Notes under the pieces: model-generated
Told to the model about the DNA's origin: nothing
What the model saw: the letters and a program-made list of their open reading frames with translations, nothing else
The model's database searches: none
NCBI RefSeq assembly: GCF_016909175.1
Contig: NZ_JAFBFI010000001.1
Span: 1 to 64,000 of the forward strand
Length of the DNA stretch: 64,000 nt
DNA from: Peribacillus deserti
GTDB taxonomy: Bacteria; Bacillota; Bacilli; Bacillales; DSM-1321
Reading direction: 5' to 3'
In this document: positions 43,323 to 53,168 of the stretch, piece by piece
Layout of the letters: every line of letters begins with the position of its first letter
Position numbering within the stretch: the stretch's first letter is position 1
Translations under genes and position numbers: made by a program

Positions 43323-44198
43323 TTGCGTTTTGATGAAGCATATTCAGGCAATGTTTTTATAAAAAGTCATCCGGATTTCGAGGATGCGGAGGCAGTTATT
43401 TACGGAATGCCGATGGATTGGACAGTAAGCTATCGTCCGGGCTCCCGGTTTGGCCCGTCCAGAATCCGTGAGGTATCCATTGGCCTTGAGGAATACAGTG
43501 CTTATTTAGATAAAGAGCTTGAGGAAGTTAAATACTTTGATGCGGGCGACATTCCATTGCCGTTCGGTAATCCACAGCGCAGCCTGGATTTAATTGAAGA
43601 CTTTGCTGATAAAATTTTTGCAGAAGGCAAGTTTCCGCTTGGCATGGGCGGAGAACATTTGGTTTCCTGGCCGGTGATGAAGGCAGCAGCCAAAAAGTAT
43701 CCGAACCTCGCCATCATTCACATGGATGCTCATACCGATCTTCGTGAAGAGTACGAAGGAGAGCCGCTCTCTCACTCTACTCCGATCCGAAAAATTGCAG
43801 AGCATATTGGACCTAAGAATGTGTATTCCTTTGGTATCCGCTCCGGAATGAAAGAAGAGTTTCATTGGGCAAAGGAAAATGGCATGCACATTTCCAAATT
43901 TGAAGTGCTTGAGCCGTTAAAAGAAATTCTTCCTTCTCTTGCAGGAAGACCTGTATATGTAACCATTGATATTGATGTATTAGACCCGGCACATGCTCCT
44001 GGAACAGGGACTGTGGATGCTGGAGGAATTACCTCTAAAGAATTGCTGGCATCCATTCACGCCATTGCAAAGTCAGATATCAATGTGATTGGATGCGACC
44101 TTGTTGAGGTAGCGCCAATTTACGACGTATCCGAGCAAACGGCAAATACGGCCAGCAAATTAATCCGTGAGATGCTTTTAGGCTGGGTACAAAAATAA
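43323..44198 (+). CDS. speB: Agmatinase
   Basis: A 291-aa ureohydrolase. The Mn2+ ligands are in GMGGEHLVSWP near residue 110, IIHMDAHTDLR near 132 and VTIDIDVLDPAHAPGTGT near 216. It hydrolyses agmatine to putrescine and urea, supplying speE. The start is TTG at 43323 (MRFDEAYSGN, matching the family start) with a modest GGGG ribosome site. Confidence 0.95.
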   Translation: MRFDEAYSGNVFIKSHPDFEDAEAVIYGMPMDWTVSYRPGSRFGPSRIREVSIGLEEYSAYLDKELEEVKYFDAGDIPLPFGNPQRSLDLIEDFADKIFAEGKFPLGMGGEHLVSWPVMKAAAKKYPNLAIIHMDAHTDLREEYEGEPLSHSTPIRKIAEHIGPKNVYSFGIRSGMKEEFHWAKENGMHISKFEVLEPLKEILPSLAGRPVYVTIDIDVLDPAHAPGTGTVDAGGITSKELLASIHAIAKSDINVIGCDLVEVAPIYDVSEQTANTASKLIREMLLGWVQK

Positions 44199-44209
44199 TG
44201 ACGAAGGCT

Positions 44210-44243
44210 AAAGTCCAAATTCTAATAAGAGTTTGGGCTTTTT
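44210..44243 (+). terminator. Terminator of speB
   Basis: AGTCCAAA and TTTGGGCT pair (one G-T) with further TCT/AGA pairing inside; five T follow. Confidence 0.8.
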
Positions 44244-44382
44244 GCCATTAAAAACGGGCAGACAGGCGCGGCCGGCTGCTGCTTTTAAACAAAAAAACAC
44301 CTGATTCCTTTTGAAGCCCTTGAATGTTGGGCCGGGAATCCTTATACTTATAGAGTTATTTTAAACTTGGAGGTGTTGAATA

Positions 44383-44823
44383 ATGCTCCAGACAGACTCC
44401 GATAAAAGAAGTGTGAGAGTGACTGTTAAAACGACAATTACAAATGGATCAGAGACCGAAACTTTCGAATTGGCGACTCTAGGAAATTTACATAATAAAG
44501 CGAATGCCGACTATCTGCAGTATGAGGAAAAGGATGAGAACGGACTCATTAACACGTATGTGAAATTTACGGATACCGAACTCATGCTGATGAGAAGCGG
44601 GTCGGTAACAATGAAGCAGTATTTTCGTGAAAATGAAGTAACTTCAGGATATTATGAGAGTATGTATGGCAGACTTGAGATGCAGACTGATACCAGTAAG
44701 ATCGTAAGAGAGTGGAATGATCCGGCAAAAGAAGGAAAGATCGAGCTGTACTATGATCTGATGATGCAGGGAAACCATTTAGGGGTCTATCAAATGACGA
44801 TTATATATAAGGAGGAAGCCTGA
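44383..44823 (+). CDS. ywiB: DUF1934 family protein (YwiB)
   Basis: A 146-aa beta-rich protein with [20 protein letters not shown] at the N-terminus and a [19 protein letters not shown] end, a lipocalin-like pattern. The function is unknown. GGAGGTG lies 7 nt before the ATG. It ends 4 bp before argS and the two are surely co-transcribed, as in B. subtilis. Confidence 0.88.
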   Translation: MLQTDSDKRSVRVTVKTTITNGSETETFELATLGNLHNKANADYLQYEEKDENGLINTYVKFTDTELMLMRSGSVTMKQYFRENEVTSGYYESMYGRLEMQTDTSKIVREWNDPAKEGKIELYYDLMMQGNHLGVYQMTIIYKEEA

Positions 44824-44827
44824 TAGT

Positions 44828-46501
44828 ATGAATGTGGCAGAGCAGATTCAAGAGAAAATTAAGCAGGAAATCAAGCAGGCAGTTCTAAAAGGAAGCTTAG
44901 CAGCCGAAGAACAAATACCAAATGTGGTTTTAGAAGTACCGAAAGAAAAGGCTCATGGAGATTATTCTACCAATATGGCCATGCAGCTGGCCAGGGTGGC
45001 TAAGAAATCCCCAAAAGCTATTGCAGAAACAATTATTGAACATTTTGATGCTTCTAAAGCAAACATTGAAAAAATTGAAATAGCCGGACCTGGATTCATC
45101 AATTTCCATATGAATAATTCGTACCTGGTCGAAATTATCCCGGCTGTTTTAGCTGAAGGCGAAAAATATGGCGAAAGCGGATTTGGACAAAACAGGAAGG
45201 TCCAGGTGGAGTTTGTCTCTGCTAACCCGACTGGAGATCTTCACTTAGGCCATGCCAGGGGAGCGGCCGTCGGCGACTCTTTATGTAATGTCCTTCAAAA
45301 AGCAGGCTTTGATGTTTCACGTGAATATTATATAAATGATGCGGGAAATCAGATTAATAATCTGGCAAAATCAGTTGAAGCACGTTATTTCCAGGCGCTG
45401 GGCCAGGACTTCCCTATGCCTGAGGATGGATATCATGGAGAAGATATTATTGGCATCGGCAAGAAATTGGCTGAAGAACACGGCGATAAATTTGCACACA
45501 CAGATGAGAAAGAACGCTTTGAATTTTTTAGAAAATACGGCCTTGAAGTAGAAATGGAAAAGCTGAAAAAAGATCTAGAGAATTTCCGCGTTCGTTTTGA
45601 TGAATGGTATTCAGAAACATCTCTTTACCACAACGGGAAAATAGATGAAGCATTGAAGGTTCTGCAAGAAAGAGGACATATTTACGAACAGGATGGAGCA
45701 ACGTGGTTCCGTTCTACCGAGTTAGGCGATGACAAAGACCGTGTTCTGATTAAACAGGACGGTTCATACACCTATTTAACTCCGGACCTTGCGTATCACC
45801 GTGATAAGCTTGAGCGCGGCTTTGAAACAATCATTAATATCTGGGGAGCAGATCACCACGGCTACATTCCAAGGATGAAAGCGGCCATTGAAGCTCTTGG
45901 CTATAACAGAGAACAGCTTGAAGTCGAAATCATTCAGCTTGTGCACCTGTTTAAAAACGGTGAAAAGATGAAGATGAGTAAGCGTACTGGTAAGGCTGTT
46001 ACAATGAGAGACTTGATTGAAGAAGTGGGACTTGATGCAGTTCGCTATTTCTTTGCGATGAGAAGCCCTGATACCCATCTTGATTTTGATTTGGATCTTG
46101 CCGTTTCCGAATCCAATGAAAATCCTGTGTATTATGCTCAATATGCTCATGCCAGAATTGCAAGCATTCTTCGCCAGGGAAGCGAACTTAATCTGGATTA
46201 TACTTCTGGAGATATTGATTACACTCAAATCTCTTCAGAAAAAGAATATGATCTGCTTAAAAAGGTAGGCGACTTCCCGCAGGTCGTGGCGGAAGCTGCC
46301 GAGAAACGCATTCCTCACCGAATCACGAACTACATCAACGAGCTGGCTGCAACCTTCCACAGCTTTTACAATGCGGAAAAAGTATTGGATCCTGAACAGT
46401 CCGAGCGCAGCAAAGCCCGCCTAGCCTTAATCAAATCCGTTCAGATCACGATAAAGAATGCTCTTGCCTTAATTGGAGTATCTGCACCGGAAAAAATGTA
46501 A
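44828..46501 (+). CDS. argS: Arginyl-tRNA synthetase
   Basis: A 557-aa class I synthetase. It has an N-terminal Add1 tRNA-binding domain, HIGH motif in [13 protein letters not shown] near residue 135, KMSKR in [14 protein letters not shown] near residue 378, and a C-terminal DALR anticodon-binding domain. No T-box leader is seen upstream of ywiB or argS. The length is typical. Confidence 0.97.
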   Translation: MNVAEQIQEKIKQEIKQAVLKGSLAAEEQIPNVVLEVPKEKAHGDYSTNMAMQLARVAKKSPKAIAETIIEHFDASKANIEKIEIAGPGFINFHMNNSYLVEIIPAVLAEGEKYGESGFGQNRKVQVEFVSANPTGDLHLGHARGAAVGDSLCNVLQKAGFDVSREYYINDAGNQINNLAKSVEARYFQALGQDFPMPEDGYHGEDIIGIGKKLAEEHGDKFAHTDEKERFEFFRKYGLEVEMEKLKKDLENFRVRFDEWYSETSLYHNGKIDEALKVLQERGHIYEQDGATWFRSTELGDDKDRVLIKQDGSYTYLTPDLAYHRDKLERGFETIINIWGADHHGYIPRMKAAIEALGYNREQLEVEIIQLVHLFKNGEKMKMSKRTGKAVTMRDLIEEVGLDAVRYFFAMRSPDTHLDFDLDLAVSESNENPVYYAQYAHARIASILRQGSELNLDYTSGDIDYTQISSEKEYDLLKKVGDFPQVVAEAAEKRIPHRITNYINELAATFHSFYNAEKVLDPEQSERSKARLALIKSVQITIKNALALIGVSAPEKM

Positions 46502-46504
46502 TAA

Positions 46505-46540
46505 GAAAAGCCGAATGAAGTGAGCTTCATTCGGCTTTTC
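46505..46540 (+). terminator. Terminator of argS
   Basis: AAAAGCCGAATGAAG and CTTCATTCGGCTTTT form a 15-bp perfect stem with a 4-nt loop. Confidence 0.93.
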
Positions 46541-46570
46541 TGCAATATGGGCTCGGCGGAAGAGGAAATC

Positions 46571-46640
46571 CTCTTAGGAAAAACGCTCTTAAAATCATGA
46601 AAATCCTCTTAAAACAAATACACGCCACTTAAATTGTTCC
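46571..46640. repeat. Short degenerate array with CTCTTAAA-type word
   Basis: CTCTT(A) begins at 46571, 46586 and 46606, and CACTTAAA at 46626, with two 20-bp steps. The reverse complement, TTTAAGAG, is the core of the 32521 array and appears at 12651. It lies between the convergent argS and uvsE genes. Confidence 0.5.
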
Positions 46641-46678
46641 TTGTGTATGTCTGCCTAGTGTTTTTGTTCATACAGCAC

Positions 46679-47632
46679 TTACCATTTTATACTTCCTCCG
46701 CTTATGCGTTTAATTCCGCGAATTTTAGACACATCCTCTACAAGCTGTAGAAGAGCTTTGTCCTTTGTCTTCGCCTCTATCATGAAATCCGCGTCCAGAT
46801 CCATTTCTTTCAAGGTTTTGAGAAGGGGCATGATGAAGTCCAGGTCAACATAATCAGCATGATGCCGGTAATCCTTTTCGTTCTTTGGAGAGGAGATATG
46901 GATTTTAGGTACGCGTTTAGTCCGCTCCCAGGTCTGGTAAACTCTAGAGAGAATATCTTCAAGCGGCATTTCAGAAGGATTTGCCATATGGTGATGGTAG
47001 TCAAAGGCGAGCGGTATATCTTCCTTTTCGCATACGGCCAGTGTTTCCTGGGCTGTATAGGTTTTATCATCGTTTTCTAAAGTCATAACCTTTTTAATAT
47101 GAACGGGAAGCTTATTTAAATTTTCATGAAATCTTATTATGCTGGTGGGTTTATCACCGTAGGCTCCGCCAACGTGAATATTAATATTGGAATTATGCTG
47201 GACACCCATTGCTTCGAGCATTTGATAGTGGTAAACCATATCCTTAACAGAATTAACGGTGAGTTCCTCTCTTACGCCGGTGAAAAGGGTATACTGGCTC
47301 GGATGGAAACTCACACGCAGGTTATGATCCTTAATGATGCTGCCCAGCTGCTTCCATTCGTCTTTAAAGGGACTTATAAAATCCCACATAATTTCCGGAT
47401 GGGTGGCTAATGGAACCAGCGAGCTGGAGAATCGGTATACCTCTATTTCATGGGCTATATTGTAATGGATGATCCGCAGTGTATTTCTTATATTTTCCCG
47501 GGTAATTTCTAAGAGTCTCCTGTCGCCCTCTTCTTTTCCTAATTGTCCATATCTTTTAAATGTGACAGTCCTGGAAGGGGAAGCTTCCCATAAATTGAGG
47601 GCGGTAGAAACATAGCCAAATCTGATTTTCAT
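46679..47632 (-). CDS. uvsE: UV DNA damage endonuclease
   Basis: A 317-aa TIM-barrel enzyme starting MKIRFGYVSTALNLWEASPS. Metal-site blocks include RVSFHPSQYTLFTG near residue 95, NIHVGGAYGDK near 137, TLENDDKTY near 170 and FDYHHHMANP near 195. It nicks 5' to UV photoproducts independently of UvrABC. ATG 47632 follows AAAGGAGCC; the longer frame to 47692 is rejected. It matches B. subtilis YwjD, next to ywjE as here. Confidence 0.93.
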   Translation of the reverse strand: MKIRFGYVSTALNLWEASPSRTVTFKRYGQLGKEEGDRRLLEITRENIRNTLRIIHYNIAHEIEVYRFSSSLVPLATHPEIMWDFISPFKDEWKQLGSIIKDHNLRVSFHPSQYTLFTGVREELTVNSVKDMVYHYQMLEAMGVQHNSNINIHVGGAYGDKPTSIIRFHENLNKLPVHIKKVMTLENDDKTYTAQETLAVCEKEDIPLAFDYHHHMANPSEMPLEDILSRVYQTWERTKRVPKIHISSPKNEKDYRHHADYVDLDFIMPLLKTLKEMDLDADFMIEAKTKDKALLQLVEDVSKIRGIKRISGGSIKW

Positions 47633-47701
47633 AGGCGGCTCCTTTAATGCATTGATACTTGTACATAGCCATTTCAACCAGTGCCTAAACAAAGCTTTTG
47701 C

Positions 47702-48904
47702 TTATAAGAAATGAGAAATAGAAGAGGCGATCCACTCTTTTGCCGTTCTGACAGGATTAAACGTTGAAATATGCTCCAAATCTAATGCGGTTGAATTTTG
47801 CAGGTCATTTTCTAAAGCCTTTTCAAGCTGGTTTATACAGCCAGAATCATAGATATAACAGTTTAGTTCATGATTTAAAAATAAGCTCCTTTTATCAAAA
47901 TTCGAAGTCCCTACATCACATAGCTGATTATCTATCAAAATAATCTTAGGATGATAAAAGCCATTCTGAAATTGAAATACCTTGGCACCTTTTGGGACAA
48001 GCTGGCGAAAATACTTGTAAGAGGCCTCTTTGACAAAAGGATGATCCGCTCTTCCGGGTACGATAACTGTTAAATCGATTCCTTTTTCTAATGCCTTTAT
48101 AAGCTCGGAAATAAGTAATTTACTCGGAATAAAATAGGGTGTGCCAATCACAATTTTTTTCCTTGCCATCCTGATAAGCTTTGCATATCTTTCTTCTAGA
48201 AAGACCCCTTCACAGGGAACAATAAGATGCTTGCATTTGCCCTTTTCAGGTTTCAGGTGAAACAAATCGGTTTTGCGGTAATCTTTCCCGGTTGCCTCAA
48301 ACCAATCCTCCAGAAATTCCTCCTGAAGATCGCGTACTCCTTCGCCGGAAATTTTTAAGTGATAATCTCTCCAGGGAGAAAGCTTTTTGTCTTCATTGAT
48401 ATATTCTTTTCCGATATTGAACCCTCCCAGGTAAGCGGTTTTTCCATCAATGACGGTTATTTTGCGATGATTCCGCTCCTGGGATGAATAAAACAAATAA
48501 GGAAGCTTTGGAGCCTGGCAGAACGAAATTTCAATACCCTGCTTTCTCAATCCGCGGATCGTTTTCTTTTTTAAGCCAAAACTGCCCATCCAGTCCAGAA
48601 GAAGGCGGACTTGTACACCCTGGGCTGCTTTTTCTTTGAGCAGGGTTAGAAATTCCTTGCTGAAGTGATCTTCTTTTACAATATAAAAAAGGATGTGAAT
48701 GTGAAGTTCTGCAGATCTAATATCAGAAAACATATCCTTAAATAAGCTGACCCCATCCGTAAAAAGTTTGATATCACTGTAACGAAAAGGGAAATCCCTT
48801 CGATGTGCATGTTTTAAATGTTTCATGCGTCCTAATTTAAAATCGATCCAAATCCACAGCACCAAGAGGAGTAAAGCGAGAATTACATATAAAATTAATT
48901 TCAT
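47702..48904 (-). CDS. clsB: Cardiolipin synthase-family phospholipase D (YwjE/ClsB)
   Basis: A 400-aa protein. One N-terminal membrane helix (residues about 3-18) is followed by two HKD domains: HRKITVIDGKTAYLGGFN near residue 155 and HPKIILIDNQLCDVGTSN near residue 325. The length fits the short YwjE type (about 398 aa) with one membrane helix rather than the two-helix ClsA. It condenses phosphatidylglycerol to cardiolipin or performs a related transfer. AGGAGG lies 8 nt before the ATG. It is divergent from fadF. Confidence 0.9.
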   Translation of the reverse strand: MKLILYVILALLLLVLWIWIDFKLGRMKHLKHAHRRDFPFRYSDIKLFTDGVSLFKDMFSDIRSAELHIHILFYIVKEDHFSKEFLTLLKEKAAQGVQVRLLLDWMGSFGLKKKTIRGLRKQGIEISFCQAPKLPYLFYSSQERNHRKITVIDGKTAYLGGFNIGKEYINEDKKLSPWRDYHLKISGEGVRDLQEEFLEDWFEATGKDYRKTDLFHLKPEKGKCKHLIVPCEGVFLEERYAKLIRMARKKIVIGTPYFIPSKLLISELIKALEKGIDLTVIVPGRADHPFVKEASYKYFRQLVPKGAKVFQFQNGFYHPKIILIDNQLCDVGTSNFDKRSLFLNHELNCYIYDSGCINQLEKALENDLQNSTALDLEHISTFNPVRTAKEWIASSISHFL

Positions 48905-49024
48905 GGAATTCTCCTCCTTTTTCTGGGTATCCGATTATTTTAGTGTGGCACAAAAGGATTTAAAGTATGATGAGAAAAGGGTAGAAGCGGAAATAAAACG
49001 CGGAGTGTCGGTAATAGAAAACAG

Positions 49025-49052
49025 TTGACTGAATGCTCATTCATTATATAAT
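49025..49052 (+). promoter_or_regulatory. fadF promoter with overlapping FadR-like operator
   Basis: TTGACT (49025-49030), 16 bp, TATAAT (49047-49052). The inverted repeat TGAATG-CT-CATTCA (49030-49043) fills the spacer. B. subtilis FadR binds TGAATGAnTAnTCATTCA and controls fadF; this site has the same half-sites with a shorter centre (14 instead of 18 bp). A repressor here would block RNA polymerase directly. Confidence 0.7.
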
Positions 49053-49116
49053 GGAACTAAGAATAAATTCAGAAAAATTATACTCTTCTGTCGTCTCAGA
49101 GAAAGGGGAAACACCA

Positions 49117-51225
49117 GTGAATATTTTACTATGGATCAACCTTGTTGCATTCCTTGCTGTAACCGCTTACGCGATAAGCCTTTTTGTGTATTTGATCAAA
49201 ACGAGAGTCGCGTATATAAAGCTCGGAAAAAAAGAGGAATTTGACAGCAATGTGAAAGAGAGGCTTCATAAAGTCTGGGTCAACGTCTTCGGACAGAAGA
49301 AACTGTTGAAGGATAAAAAGAGCGGTATCATTCATGTTATGTTTTTCTACGGCTTTATCCTTGTGCAGTTTGGAGCGATAGATTTCATCATCAAAGGTTT
49401 GATACCAGGCGCTCATCTGCCGCTTGGACCCTTATATCCAGGTTTTACTTTCTTCCAGGAGATTGTAACTCTAATGATTTTGGTTGCCGTAGTCTGGGCT
49501 TTCTACCGACGTTATATTGAAAAGCTTGTGCGCTTGAAAAGAGGGTTTAAATCCGGACTTGTTCTACTATTCATCGGCGGATTAATGCTTTCGGTTCTGC
49601 TTGGTAATGGCATGTCCTTAATCTGGCATGGCGAAGAGGGAACGTGGACTGAACCCATTGCATCACTGGCTGCAGGTGCTTTTGGCTGGATTGGCAAAAC
49701 AGGAGCCATTACGGTGTTTTATATTGCCTGGTGGATTCATTTGCTCTTCCTGCTCGCATTCCTGGTATATGTACCGCAGTCCAAACATGCTCACTTGATT
49801 GCCGGGCCGGCGAATACTTACTTTAACCGGACAACTACACCTGGAAAACTAAGAGCGGTAGACTTTGAGGATGAAACTCAGGAATCCTTTGGAGCGGGAA
49901 AAATTGAAGATTTTACCCAGCTTCAGCTGATTGATTTGTACGCATGTGTAGAATGTGGAAGATGTACAAATATGTGTCCGGCTACTGGGACTGGAAAAAT
50001 GCTCTCGCCAATGGATATTATTTTAAAAATGAGAGATCATTTGACAAATAAAGGCGCAGCCATCACCTCAAGGCAGCCTTGGGTTCCAACATTGGCGTTT
50101 GCCAATACTCAGGGAAATCAGCTTGCTCTTGCAAGCGCTACCCAGGGAGCGAAAGAAGCGGCTGCAGCAGTTGAATACAATCCAGCTTTAGTTGGTGAAG
50201 TAATCACGGAAGAGGAGCTTTGGGCTTGTACAACCTGCCGTAACTGTGAAGACCAATGTCCGGTTATGAACGAGCATGTAGATAAAATTATCGATATGCG
50301 CCGCTATCTGGTTCTTACAGAAGGGAAAATGAATCCCGATGCACAAAGAGCCATGACCAATATCGAACGCCAGGGAAATCCGTGGGGATTAAACCGCAAA
50401 GAGCGCGAAGACTGGCGTGAAGCACGCGAGGATGTATCCATCCCAACCGTGAAAGAAGTGAAAAAAGCAGGCGAAGAATTTGAATATTTATTCTGGGTTG
50501 GCTCTATGGGATCTTATGACAACCGAAGCCAAAAAATTGCGCTGTCATTTGCGAAACTTCTAAATGAGGCAGGAGTGAAGTTCGCCATTCTTGGCAACAA
50601 AGAAAAGAACTCCGGTGATACTCCGAGAAGACTTGGAAACGAATTCTTATTCCAAGAGCTTGCGACAAAAAATATTGAAGAATTTGAGAAAAATGAAGTT
50701 GCGAAAATCGTAACCATTGACCCTCATGCCTATAACATTTTCAAAAATGAGTACCCTGACTTTGGCTTGAAGGCAGAGGTTTATCATCATACAGAATTAC
50801 TTGCCAAGCTTGTAAAAGAAGGCAGACTGGTTCCAACAAAAGAAGTAAATGAAACGATCACCTTCCATGATTCCTGCTACCTGGGAAGATACAACGAGGT
50901 CTATGACGCACCGCGCGATATTTTGCGCGCGATTCCGGGTGTCAAACTGGTAGAAATGGAACGAAACCGTGAAAATGGAATGTGCTGCGGCGCCGGTGGC
51001 GGCTTAATGTGGATGGAAGAAGAAACAGGCCACAGAATAAACGTAGCCCGCACAGAGCAGGCGCTTGCCGTGAACCCATCAGTTATCAGCTCAGGATGTC
51101 CTTACTGTTTAACCATGATCACAGACGGCACTAAAGCCAAAGAAGTAGAAGATGATGTAAAAACCTACGACGTAGCTGAGCTTCTCGAAAAATCCATTAT
51201 CGGTGAACAAACTACTGTCGCATAA
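49117..51225 (+). CDS. fadF: FadF-like membrane (Fe-S) oxidoreductase
   Basis: A 702-aa protein. Residues 1 to about 230 hold five or six membrane helices of the nitrate-reductase gamma type. A ferredoxin domain follows with two 4Fe-4S motifs (CVECGRCTNMCPATG near 288, CTTCRNCEDQCPVMN near 371). The C-terminus has two CCG domains (DSCYLGRYNEV, then CCGAGGGLMWMEE). It probably passes electrons from acyl-CoA dehydrogenases via ETF to the quinone pool. The GTG at 49117 is chosen over 49033 because AAAGGGG precedes it and the promoter -10 lies at 49047. Confidence 0.9.
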   Translation: MNILLWINLVAFLAVTAYAISLFVYLIKTRVAYIKLGKKEEFDSNVKERLHKVWVNVFGQKKLLKDKKSGIIHVMFFYGFILVQFGAIDFIIKGLIPGAHLPLGPLYPGFTFFQEIVTLMILVAVVWAFYRRYIEKLVRLKRGFKSGLVLLFIGGLMLSVLLGNGMSLIWHGEEGTWTEPIASLAAGAFGWIGKTGAITVFYIAWWIHLLFLLAFLVYVPQSKHAHLIAGPANTYFNRTTTPGKLRAVDFEDETQESFGAGKIEDFTQLQLIDLYACVECGRCTNMCPATGTGKMLSPMDIILKMRDHLTNKGAAITSRQPWVPTLAFANTQGNQLALASATQGAKEAAAAVEYNPALVGEVITEEELWACTTCRNCEDQCPVMNEHVDKIIDMRRYLVLTEGKMNPDAQRAMTNIERQGNPWGLNRKEREDWREAREDVSIPTVKEVKKAGEEFEYLFWVGSMGSYDNRSQKIALSFAKLLNEAGVKFAILGNKEKNSGDTPRRLGNEFLFQELATKNIEEFEKNEVAKIVTIDPHAYNIFKNEYPDFGLKAEVYHHTELLAKLVKEGRLVPTKEVNETITFHDSCYLGRYNEVYDAPRDILRAIPGVKLVEMERNRENGMCCGAGGGLMWMEEETGHRINVARTEQALAVNPSVISSGCPYCLTMITDGTKAKEVEDDVKTYDVAELLEKSIIGEQTTVA

Positions 51226-51240
51226 TAATTAACCAATTGT

Positions 51241-51293
51241 GAAAAGCTGCCTGGATCAATGCCGATGACGGAATACATTCAGGCAGCTTTTAC
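51241..51293 (+). terminator. Terminator of fadF
   Basis: GAAAAGCTGCCTG and CAGGCAGCTTTTAC pair around a 26-nt loop; T-rich sequence follows. It suggests that fadF is separated from the downstream acyl-CoA genes. Confidence 0.8.
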
Positions 51294-51340
51294 TTTTGCT
51301 AGTGTGTGCAGCTCACTGCTGGGAGCACTGTCGAGTGTGT

Positions 51341-51445
51341 GCTCATAAATTTTTAATTACAGCAAAAATATTTTCAATAGCGGCTCATTCATTTTAATAA
51401 TCCGCTCATAAAATTTCGATAACCGCTCATATAAGCTTTGGTTGG
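51341..51445. repeat. 21-bp phased array, GCTCATAA word
   Basis: Five units start at 51341, 51362, 51383, 51404 and 51425, exactly 21 bp apart. Four begin GCTCAT and one GCAAAA; the remaining bases vary but stay A+T-rich with a C/G end. It lies in the fadF-mmgA gap (51226-51943). Confidence 0.85.
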
Positions 51446-51617
51446 GACCTGGCACTAGCCGCTAACCTGGAAAAGAGCGCCTATCCTTAATAAATGCCAA
51501 AGCGATGCAAATATAATGATTTGGCGCAATCTTCTTATGTAAACCACAATCCATTCAAAGGCAAGATCAAGTTAAGCAAAAACGGCCGCATATCTTTTAA
51601 CAGATTTACCTAACGAC

Positions 51618-51722
51618 GCAATTATTTCCGTATAGCGGGCAATTATTTTATTATACGAAGCAATTAATTCCGTATAAGAAGTAATTATTTTCAAAAACGG
51701 CGCAATTAATTTCAGCAGCTCC
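51618..51722. repeat. 21-bp phased array, GCAATTA word
   Basis: Five units start at 51618, 51639, 51660, 51681 and 51702, exactly 21 bp apart, each beginning GCAATTA or GTAATTA. It is a second array in the same gap with a different core word from the one 180 bp upstream. Confidence 0.88.
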
Positions 51723-51825
51723 ACCGTATAAAATTCAACACACTTCCGTTATCCATCACATTCATTTTTTTACTAATAGTTGATAAAATATTTTGAATAT
51801 CCAGCCAAATCAGTTAAGATATGTA

Positions 51826-51840
51826 TGTAAAGCGCTTACA
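51826..51840 (+). promoter_or_regulatory. Possible CcpA cre upstream of the thiolase gene
   Basis: TGTAAAGCGCTTACA resembles the cre TGTAAGCGCTTACA with one extra A. The mmgABC operon of B. subtilis is under carbon catabolite control, so the context is right. Confidence 0.5.
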
Positions 51841-51868
51841 TAATCTATTTATTTTTTTGGGCTTGCCT

Positions 51869-51882
51869 TGAGCGAGCGTTCA
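51869..51882. promoter_or_regulatory. TetR-type operator-like inverted repeat
   Basis: TGAGCGAGCGTTCA is an imperfect palindrome (TGAnCG--CGnTCA), 75 bp before the thiolase start. Its size equals the FadR-like site before fadF. The TetR protein encoded at 56556 or FadR are candidate binders. Confidence 0.4.
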
Positions 51883-51943
51883 GTCAGCAAAGCAGCACCG
51901 CAAAAGATAACACAAAAAAAATGCAAATATAGGAGGAATTTAA

Positions 51944-53134
51944 ATGAGAAGAACAGTGATCGTCAGCGGGGTTAGAACTCCTTTTGGTAAATTTGGCGGC
52001 GGGCTGAGCAGCTTCACGGCTTCTGAACTTGGCGGCAAGGTGATCAAGGAGGCTATTAACAGAGCCGGCATTTCACCTGATTCTGTGGATGAAGTCATTA
52101 TGGGAACGGTTTTGCAGGGAGGACAGGGACAGGTGCCTTCGCGCCAGGCAGCACGTCATGCAGGTCTCTCGTGGAGCATTAAAACGGAAACGATTAACAA
52201 GGTATGTGCATCTGGTATGAGAAGCGTTACCCTGGCAGACCAGATTATCCGTTCAGGTGATGAAGAGGTCATTGTTGCTGGCGGAATGGAGTCCATGAGC
52301 AATGCACCATATTTTATGCCAAAAGCCAGATGGGGCCTTAGAATGGGCGATTCTCCGATGAAGGACTTAATGATTCACGATGGGTTAAGCTGCAGCTTTA
52401 CCGGTGCGCATATGGGGACATATGGAAACAGCGCGGCTGTGGATCTGGAGATTTCTCGGGAAGATCAGGATCAATGGGCATTCAGAAGCCATCAGCGGGC
52501 CATTAACGCGATTGAAAAGGGAATTTTTGCAGAAGAGATTATTCCAGTTGAGGTACCACAGCGTAAAGGTGAACCTATTGTGATAGCAGATGATGAATCC
52601 CCAAGAAAAGATACGTCCGTAGAGATCTTAGCGAAGCTGAAACCTGCTTTTGGGGCTGATGGGACGATTACAGCTGGCAATGCCCCCGGTGTGAATGACG
52701 GTGCAGCAGCGCTTGTGCTTATGAGCGAGGAACGCGCAGAAAAAGAAGGCAGAACACCGATGGCCTATATCATTGGCCATGCGGAAGTGGCGGTTGAAGC
52801 TAAAGACTTTCCAAAAACTCCGGGCCTTGTAATTAATGAAATTTTGAAGAAGACCAAAAAATCAGTGGAAGAAATTGATTTGTTTGAAATAAACGAAGCA
52901 TTTGCAGCGGTTTCTCTTGCCAGCAGTAAAATCGCAGGGCTTGATCATGAGAAAGTAAATGTGAATGGCGGGGCAGTGGCACTGGGCCATCCTATTGGTG
53001 CAAGCGGCGGCAGGGTGATTATCACATTAATTCATGAGCTAAAGCGCCGTGGCGGCGGAATTGGTGTGGCTGCGATTTGTTCTGGAAGCGGCCAGGGAGA
53101 TGCCATTATGGTAGAGGTGCCTAAAGAAGCGTAA
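51944..53134 (+). CDS. mmgA: Acetyl-CoA acetyltransferase (thiolase, MmgA-like)
   Basis: A 396-aa thiolase. The nucleophile Cys is in [10 protein letters not shown] near residue 88, the His in [10 protein letters not shown] near 351, and the second Cys in CSGSGQGDA near 381. It joins or splits acetyl-CoA and acetoacetyl-CoA or longer ketoacyl-CoAs. AGGAGG precedes ATG 51944. It heads an operon with a 3-hydroxybutyryl-CoA dehydrogenase and acyl-CoA dehydrogenases, the mmgABC order of B. subtilis. The symbol is given by that order and is not certain. Confidence 0.88.
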   Translation: MRRTVIVSGVRTPFGKFGGGLSSFTASELGGKVIKEAINRAGISPDSVDEVIMGTVLQGGQGQVPSRQAARHAGLSWSIKTETINKVCASGMRSVTLADQIIRSGDEEVIVAGGMESMSNAPYFMPKARWGLRMGDSPMKDLMIHDGLSCSFTGAHMGTYGNSAAVDLEISREDQDQWAFRSHQRAINAIEKGIFAEEIIPVEVPQRKGEPIVIADDESPRKDTSVEILAKLKPAFGADGTITAGNAPGVNDGAAALVLMSEERAEKEGRTPMAYIIGHAEVAVEAKDFPKTPGLVINEILKKTKKSVEEIDLFEINEAFAAVSLASSKIAGLDHEKVNVNGGAVALGHPIGASGGRVIITLIHELKRRGGGIGVAAICSGSGQGDAIMVEVPKEA

Positions 53135-53168
53135 GAGATTTCCAGATTGCAAGAGAGGCGTGATACAG

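Noticed and set aside
44199-44827. T-box leader for argS
   Set aside because: No specifier-loop or TGGNACCGCG-type T-box sequence upstream of ywiB-argS; the hairpin at 44210 is a plain terminator of speB.
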